A stretch of 64,000 bases of DNA from Salvelinus alpinus. Lineage: Eukaryota; Chordata; Actinopteri; Salmoniformes; Salmonidae. The DNA lies in NCBI RefSeq assembly GCF_045679555.1, contig NC_092094.1, forward strand, positions 35,356,430 through 35,420,429, read 5' to 3'. Positions 58,054 to 64,000 of the stretch are shown piece after piece. Every line of letters begins with the position of its first letter. Position 1 is the first letter of the stretch. A program made the position numbers and the translations under genes. The notes below the pieces were generated by a model, which made no database searches, had not been told where the DNA came from, and saw only the letters and a program-made list of their open reading frames with translations.

Positions 58054-59878
58054 CTTAACTTCTTGCAACTATAGGGGGTGCTGTTCCGCATTAGCATTTT
58101 TTGGTCTCCAAATTAAACTGCCTCGTGCTCAATTCTTGATCGTACAATATGCATATTATTGTTATTATTGGATAGAAAACACTTTCTAGTTTCTATAGCC
58201 GTTGGAATTTTGTCTCTGAGTGGTACAGAACTTCTTCTACAGCACTTTTCCTGACAGGGAGTCAGATTTCAGAAATTTTGACCCCTGATCTGGGGTCGGT
58301 TTTAAGGTGCCTGTAAATGCTATGGAGAAACCGACACTGCCTACGTCTTCCTCTGGGTGTCAGTACGTCATCACGCTTTGAATGGAGTCGATTGCACAAT
58401 CAGAGCCACTATAAAACAACAAAACGTGGAAGTACTGTCCTTTCCCTTCGCGCGTCTTATGCAAGATGGACATCGGACTTGCCTCCTTCCAAATAGTTGT
58501 TTAGCCAGTGATATTTCTCCGGTCATGTTTTTACTCGTTATAGTTGTTAAAAACATCATAATGTAGTTAATTTGAACCGTTTTATAGCAATTTATATCCG
58601 TTTAGTGCGATTTTGAGGAATTTCTTTGTCGTGCACTTTGAAGCTTTGGGCACGTTTCGGGGTCTCGGTCGATGTTAGTGGACATTTCGAAGGACAGAGG
58701 ACATCTATCGACCAAAAGAAGATTAGACCCAAGAAAGGATACATTGCCCAAGAATCTGATGGAAAATCACCTCATAGTAAGAAATATTTAATATGATAAA
58801 TCGTTGTTCTGTCGAAATATTTTAAACGCATAATCCGCCATTTTGTTTGTTATCGCTTCACTTGGCGAACCCTGTATTGCACAGTAAGGATAATTTTAGA
58901 AATGTAAATCAGCGGTTGCATTAAGAACTAATTTGTCTTTCGATTCCTGTCAACCCTGTATTTTTTAGTCAAGTATATGATTAGCTTTCGATTAAACTAG
59001 ATCACTCTGAAAGATGACATCCGACATTTTGAGGCTTGATTTGCTAGTATTTTCATTGTATAACCACGGTTTTGTATGGCTAAATATGCACATTTTCGAA
59101 CAAACTCTATATGTATGTTGTAAAATGATGTTACAGGAGTGTCATCGGAAGAATTCTGAGAAGGTTAGTGAAAAAATTAATATATTTTGGCGATGATTAC
59201 GTTATAGCTCTCTTTGGCTTGAATCGATGCTCTGGTAACGTTTGCACATGTGGTATGCTAACTTATCGATTTATTGTGTTTTCGCTGTAAAACGCTTAGA
59301 AAATCTGAAATATTGTCTGAAATCACAAGATCTGGGTCTTTCCATTGCTATGCTTTGTCTATTTTTATGAAATGTTTTATGATGAGTAAATTGGTCATAC
59401 ACGTTGCTCTCTTTAGTAATTCTAGTCGAGTTGTGATGGTCGGTGCAATTGTAAACTGTGATTTCTACCTGAAATATGCACTTTTTTCTAACAAAACCTA
59501 TCCTATACCATAAATATGTTATCAGACTGTCATCTGATGAGGTTTTTTATTGGTTAGTGGCTATTTATATCTTTATTTGGCCGAATTTGTGATAGCTACT
59601 GATGGAGTAAAAAACTGGTGGAGTACAAAAAGTGGTGTCTTTTGCTAACGTGGTTAGCTAATAGATTTACATATTGTGTCTTCCCTGTAAAACATTTTAA
59701 AAAACAGAAATGATGGGTTTATTCACAAGATCTGTATCTTTCATCTGGTGTCTTGGACTTGTGATTTAATGATATTTAGATGCTACTATCTACTTGTGAA
59801 GCTATGCTAGCTATGCTAATCAGTGTGTGGGGGGGGTGGGGGGTGATCCCGGACCCGGGGTAGAGGCTCGTGAAAGGT
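58054..59878 (+). mobile_element. 1.8 kb unclassified element, copy 2, nested in a LINE
   Basis: It starts CTTAACTTCTTGCAACTATA and ends GTAGAGGCTCGTGAAAGGT. TAACTTATTT is duplicated at 58044-58053 and 59879-59888. Deleting one copy plus the insert restores an uninterrupted LINE phrase, so this is a full unit. Three TCTTTC-type landmarks (58936, 59337, 59736) are spaced 400 bp. The end inverted match is short (TTAACYTYT). A 10 bp duplication would suit a Mutator-like or retroposon-like mechanism; the class is open. Confidence 0.85.
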
Positions 59879-60302
59879 TAACTTATTTTGTACATAATGT
59901 TGCTGCTACCATCTCTATGACCGAAAACAACTGCTGGACATCAGAACAGCAATTACTCACCTTATTTTTTCTTTAACGAGTCCGACGTGAAGGATATACT
60001 GCTTACCCAGGAACAGGCCCAAATCCCAGTTTTTTGCGTGAAGAAAAGATTGAGCAAAAGGGGGAGGAGGTCAGGCTGCCTTCTGAGAATTCGTAGGCGA
60101 GCAAGTAAACTCCCACTACCATCCATTCTATTGGTCAACGTGCAATCATTGGAAAATTAAACCCACGGGACATTACCTGGAATATCTTATGTTTCACCGA
60201 GTCATAGCTGAATGACGACACGGATAATATAGAGCTGGCAGGATTTTCCATGCACCGGCAGAACAGAGACGCTACATCTGGTAAGACGAGGGGTGGGGGT
60301 GT

Positions 60303-61500
60303 GTGATAACGCTCTCGGTAGCCGATGTGAGCAAGACCTTTAAACAGGTCAACATTCACAAAGCTGCGGGGCCAGACGGATTACCAGGACATGTACTAAA
60401 AGCATGCGCGGACCAACTGGCAAGTGTCTTCATTGACATTTTCAACCTCTCCCTGATCGAGTCTGTAATACCTACATGTTTCAAGCAGACCACCATAGTC
60501 CCTGTGCCCAAGGAAGCGAAGGAAACCTGCCTAAATGCTTACCGCCCCGTAGCACTCACGTCGGTAGCCATGAAGGGCTTTGAAAGGCTAGTCATGGCTC
60601 ACATCAACAGCATCCTCCTGGACACCCTAGACCCACTACAATTCGCATACAGCCCCAACAGATCAACAGATGACGCAATCTCAATCGCACTCCACACTGC
60701 CCTTTCCCACCTGGAACACCTATGTGAGAATGCGGTTCATTGACTACCACTCAGCGTTCAACACCATGGTGCCCAGGATGCTCATCACTAAACTAAGGAC
60801 CCTGGGACTAAACACCTCCCTCTGCAACTGGATCTTGGACTTCCTGACGGGCCGCCCCCATGTGGTAAGGGTAGTCAACAACACGTCTGCCATGCTGATC
60901 TTCAACACGGTGGCCCCTCAGGGGTGTGTACTTTGTACTCTGTACTCCCTGTTCACCCACGACTGCGTGGCCAAACATGACTCCAACACCATCATTAAGT
61001 TTGCTGATGACACAACAGTGGTATGCCTGATCACCGACAATTATGAAACAGCCTATAGGGAGATCAGAGATCTGGCAGTGTGGAGCCAGGACAACAACCT
61101 CTCCCTCAATGTGAGCAAGACAAATGAGCTGATCGTGGACTACAGGAAAAGTCGGGCTGAAAAGGCCCCCATTAGTGGAGCTGGTCGAGAGTTTCAAGTT
61201 CCTTGGTCACCAACATCACCAACAAACTATCATGGTCCAAACACACCAAGACAGTTTCCCCCTCAGGAGACTGAAAAGATATGGCGGTGGTCCCCAGATC
61301 CTCAAAAACTTCTACAGCTGCACCATCGAGAGCATCCTGACCGGTTGCATCACCGCCTGGTATGGCAACTGCTCGGCATCTGACCGTAAGGCGCTACAGA
61401 AGGTAGTGCGTATGGCCCAGTACATCACTGGTACCGGAGCACCAAGTCTAGGACCAAAAGGCTCCTTAACAGCTTCTACCCCCAAGCCATAAGACTGCTG
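60303..61500 (+). pseudogene. LINE reverse transcriptase, two frame changes
   Basis: 60303-60743 reads [40 protein letters not shown] and [20 protein letters not shown]. After a shift near 60720 the next frame has [13 protein letters not shown] (first catalytic Asp), [19 protein letters not shown] and [15 protein letters not shown] (catalytic FADD). A second shift near 61175 leads to the C-terminal [20 protein letters not shown]. Both shifts are 1-2 base changes. The second motif lacks one residue compared with LSPLLYSLF in other copies. Confidence 0.87.
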
Positions 61501-61878
61501 AACAGTTCATGAAATGGCCACCGGACTATTTACATTGACACCCCCCCCCCCACCATTTGTTTTGTTCACTGCTGCTACTCACTGTTTATAATCTATGTAT
61601 AGCCACCCCTACCTACATGTACAAATTACCTCGACTAACCTGTACCCCGCACATTGACTCATTGACACATTGACTGTACCCCTGTATATAGCCTCGTTAT
61701 TGTTATTTTATTGTGTTACCTTTTATTATTTTTTACTTTCGTTTATTTTGTAAATATTTTAACTCTTCTTGAACTGCACTGTTGGTTAAGGGCTTGTAAG
61801 TAAGCATTTCACGGTAAGGTCTACACTTGTTGTATTCGGCGCATGTGAGAAATAAAGTTTGATTTTATTTGAAAACTG

Positions 61879-62986
61879 TATAAATGTTTTGATGATGACG
61901 GGGAGAGTAAAGGAATTACTTTGGCTTGATGACTCATATTAGTCTTGGAGTAACTATACCTGTGTATTGTGCCTAGCTAGCTAGCTAACGTGTGTCTGTG
62001 AGATGTCTCATATTCTACACCATGCTTCTACAGTAGGAATACAGACAGTACATAATGATTGGCCATGAATGTGTAATAGCTTTTTCGTCTTTCTCTCACA
62101 GACAATACCACTTGGATACAAAGAAGTTGATGACTCTCGGAGATGTGGAATGTCCCATAACAACACTCTTCCCTTGTATGAAAGTGACTCCTAACACCTC
62201 ACTGCACCACCCAAACACACCATGTGCAACTATTCCTTTTGTAGAACTGTAGTATTTATTATAAGCTTTAGTATATTTTTCTTCTACTTTATATATTTCA
62301 TACATTGCCATAACTTTTCCTGCATACTGCTGTGTAAACTCACCACGGTCTCCAGAGAAAATCAACTTTGTCTTGAATACAACAATGTCTACTAACTTAA
62401 CCTAACGAAGCTAATGTTTGCTTGCAAAGATACAAATCACATTGCCAGATAGCAGCAGGCTAATTACATTGATATGCTTTAAAATGTCTAGCCAGCGTAT
62501 TATGAAAGCTGGCTAAATAGATTTTGGTTTAGATAAATGTAGTTTGTTAGCTAGGTAGTTAGCCAGGTAACATTAGCTACCTTACCTCAGCTTGTCCTCT
62601 TTTCTGCTGCGCTGATGTAGGCTGATCAAATGCCTTCCTCTTTTGAAGTGAAGGGGAAAATAGATGGAATAGCATCACATTTCAATGTTCAATGATATGG
62701 AATCAACATCAGTTGAGACTTCAGTTCTGTTTAGAAATCCTCTGTCTGAAAGTGCTGGCTACAAACACAGACATTTTGATATTTCTCACATCAGTTGGAT
62801 ACACCTCCACGAGGCAGTCCTCCATGTCCTGAAATCGCTATGAGTCCTGGATATTGTGGTTTGCTTACAACCAGGAAATGTAGCTCGTCCGTATCTACCG
62901 GTGAGATGCAGAAATTCTCGTATTTGCGTGTAGTGAGGAAATTCTGAATTTTTATGACACATATTATATGTTAATAACATATTAGT

Positions 62987-62989
<3 letters not shown>
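61879..62989. other. Unassigned DNA with one exon-like segment
   Basis: Apart from the exon-like segment at 62102-62194 I see no gene. 62520-62580 is rich in TAGCTAG and TTAGCCAG. The minus frames at 62096-62365 (89 codons) and 62786-62992 are open but without a recognised domain. Confidence 0.4.
62102..62194 (+). other. Candidate terminal exon or ORF fragment (weak)
   Basis: A pyrimidine-rich tract TCGTCTTTCTCTCACAG ends at 62101. The following frame reads TIPLGYKEVDDSRRCGMSHN then NTLPLYESDS and stops at TAA (62192-62194), looking like a 30-residue protein end. The opposite strand is also open across it for 89 codons, so coding on either strand is unproven. No upstream exon was found on the plus strand. 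Confidence 0.2.

Positions 62990-63028
<39 letters not shown>
62990..63028. repeat. (AT)n microsatellite
   Basis: About nineteen AT units in a row. Length is likely variable. Confidence 0.95.
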
Positions 63029-63030
<2 letters not shown>

Positions 63031-63089
63031 TGAAATAGAGCAGTGGTGAAATTTCCCTTTAAGGACTGCACATTTGCATGCAGAGAATG

Positions 63090-63770
63090 TTGTGATAATA
63101 TTAGGTAAAACGTCAATATAACATTTTCTAAATGTTCTTAAAATGTTCTGAGGACCTCCAAGATGTATATTGTGTGAACATCAATGGAAAATTATGTTAA
63201 ACCTAAAACAAATATGCTATGAACGTTAAAAAAAAGAAGACTTTTTTTGGGAAATTGTGGCAATGTTCTATGCAATCTTCGTGAATATCTCAAGAATATT
63301 ATTGCAACATTAAGGGAATGTCCTGTGCAACCTTAGACAATGTATGAATGTCATCAGAAGGGAGCCTATTTTGTGCTTTAGGAATCTCTTGTAATGTACT
63401 CACACTGTTCCCACAACCTAATTAAATGTTCTGGGAACCTTCAAAGAACTAAAATAGGCTTTTCTGTCAACATTCTTGAAAGATCAAAGGAATGTTTATT
63501 GCACCCTGATACAAACATTATCTGAATGTCGACACAAGTGGACATTTTCAGTGTTTTGGGAACTTCTCTTGTCATATCCCTACAATATTCCCACAACCTA
63601 AAGAAACATTCTGGGAATCTTTACAGAACAGACTAAATGTGTTCTGGGAACATTCTTGTAACATCAGGTGAATGTTTTTTGCACCCTAAAATAAACATTG
63701 TAGAATCATCTGCACAACTGGACCGTTTTTGTGTTTTGGGAACATATCTTTTGTGTTGTCCCCACAAGTT
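63090..63770 (-). repeat. Degenerate ~180 bp satellite, inverted block
   Basis: Units are marked by AACATTCTTG (63470 and 63650, exactly 180 apart), an older copy near 63291, TGTGTTTTGGGAAC (63560 and 63735 approximately) and CCCACAACCTAA (63412 and 63592). It is the reverse complement of the block at 50405-51060. Confidence 0.82.
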
Positions 63771-63771
63771 A

Positions 63772-63960
63772 AATCAAATCAAATGTTATTTGTCACATGG
63801 TTTGTAAACAACAGGTGTAGACTAACAGCGAAATGCTCAGCCATTTAAAAAAAATGCAGAGTTAAAGATAAAAAAGATAACAGAAATAGTGACACAAGGA
63901 ATAAATACACAGTGAATAACAATAAAAAGTAAAAGATAACATGGCTATATACCTAATTCC
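63772..63960 (-). mobile_element. LINE 3' end, 5'-truncated
   Basis: On the minus strand it ends in GACAAATAACATTTGATTTG, the (TTTGA)-type tail of the Rex/CR1-like LINE. It contains AGCATTTCGCTGTTAGTCTA of the 3' untranslated part. The right side resumes satellite-like sequence (TTCCCACCAGACAATGGTCC), so it inserted into the satellite block. Confidence 0.75.
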
Positions 63961-64000
63961 CATCAGAAAATGTTCCCACCAGACAATGGTCCCACGACAT

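Larger units (their letters stand above)
57964..61871 (+). mobile_element. LINE (Rex/CR1-like), plus, split by copy 2 of the 1.8 kb element
   Basis: The 5' end is at 57964 (GCGCCGGAGGGGATGGCTGA). The sequence to 58053 continues at 59879 after the nested element. RT spans 60303-61500, the 3' untranslated part follows, and the tail AAATAAAGTTTGATTTTATT ends at about 61871. AAAACTG at 57957-57963 and 61872-61878 fits a LINE target duplication. Part of the endonuclease region is missing around 60300. 61540-61551 is a C-run. Confidence 0.85.

Noticed and set aside
63772..63960. Possible CRISPR-like or regulatory array at the end of the window
   Set aside because: The repeated phrases belong to an approximately 180 bp satellite and a LINE tail. 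No short regular repeats with unique spacers.

Overview
The window is a teleost nuclear segment, and everything points to a salmonid. It carries several Tc1-like transposon families with TA target duplications, hAT-type miniature elements, a 5S rRNA-derived SINE, L2-like and Rex/CR1-like LINEs and Ty3/Gypsy elements, all of types I associate with salmon and trout genomes. There are no operons, and no tRNA, rRNA or CRISPR features. Family names rest on recognition of motifs and ends, because no database search was possible.

One host protein gene is clear. It is a minus-strand lysmd4-like gene with two coding exons (7980-7714 and 6989-6408) encoding a LysM domain plus one membrane segment (282 residues). 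Its intron holds a hAT-like miniature element, and another hAT-like element begins about 140 bp upstream of its start codon. Other host signals are weak: a candidate 5' exon near 11.1 kb, a TATA-plus-donor segment near 12.85-13.03 kb, and a small terminal-exon-like ORF at 62.1 kb.

Layout. 0-1.8 kb: L2-like LINE (minus). 2.6-6.4 kb: deleted Tc1, hairpin MITE, nearly complete Tc1. 6.4-8 kb: lysmd4. 8.1-10.7 kb: hAT-like element and two fold-back elements. 11.5-12.6 kb: hairpin MITE, then a 5S-derived SINE split by a solo LTR. 13.4-14.8 kb: Gypsy LTR plus gag-protease remnant. 15.3-22.6 kb: an approximately 945 bp element (solo LTR or DNA transposon) split by a 6.36 kb Gmr1-type retrotransposon. 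That retrotransposon has 5 bp duplications, two almost identical LTRs and the unusual order gag-protease-integrase-RT-RNase H. 22.8-23.3 kb: hAT MITE. 24.5-25.7 and 29.6-31.2 kb: Tc1 copies. 31.8-33.6 kb: LINE (minus). 33.6-39 kb: mostly single-copy-looking DNA with one MITE. 39-41.5 kb: a terminal-inverted-repeat element containing two fused Tc1 halves. 43.3-46.3 kb: second copy of the 8.1 kb hAT-like element, split by a Tc1 with long inverted repeats.

48-64 kb is a mosaic. It has three copies of a 1.8 kb family with internal approximately 400 bp direct repeats, two oppositely oriented blocks of one approximately 180-200 bp satellite, three or more LINE pieces, Tc1 fragments and a solo LTR.

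The genes do not form a pathway. The window records layered transposition around one small membrane-protein gene. The best candidates for a second look are the Gmr1-type element and its many small frame breaks, the 1.8 kb family with internal repeats, the inverted satellite blocks, and the large inverted repeat at 9.57-10.35 kb.
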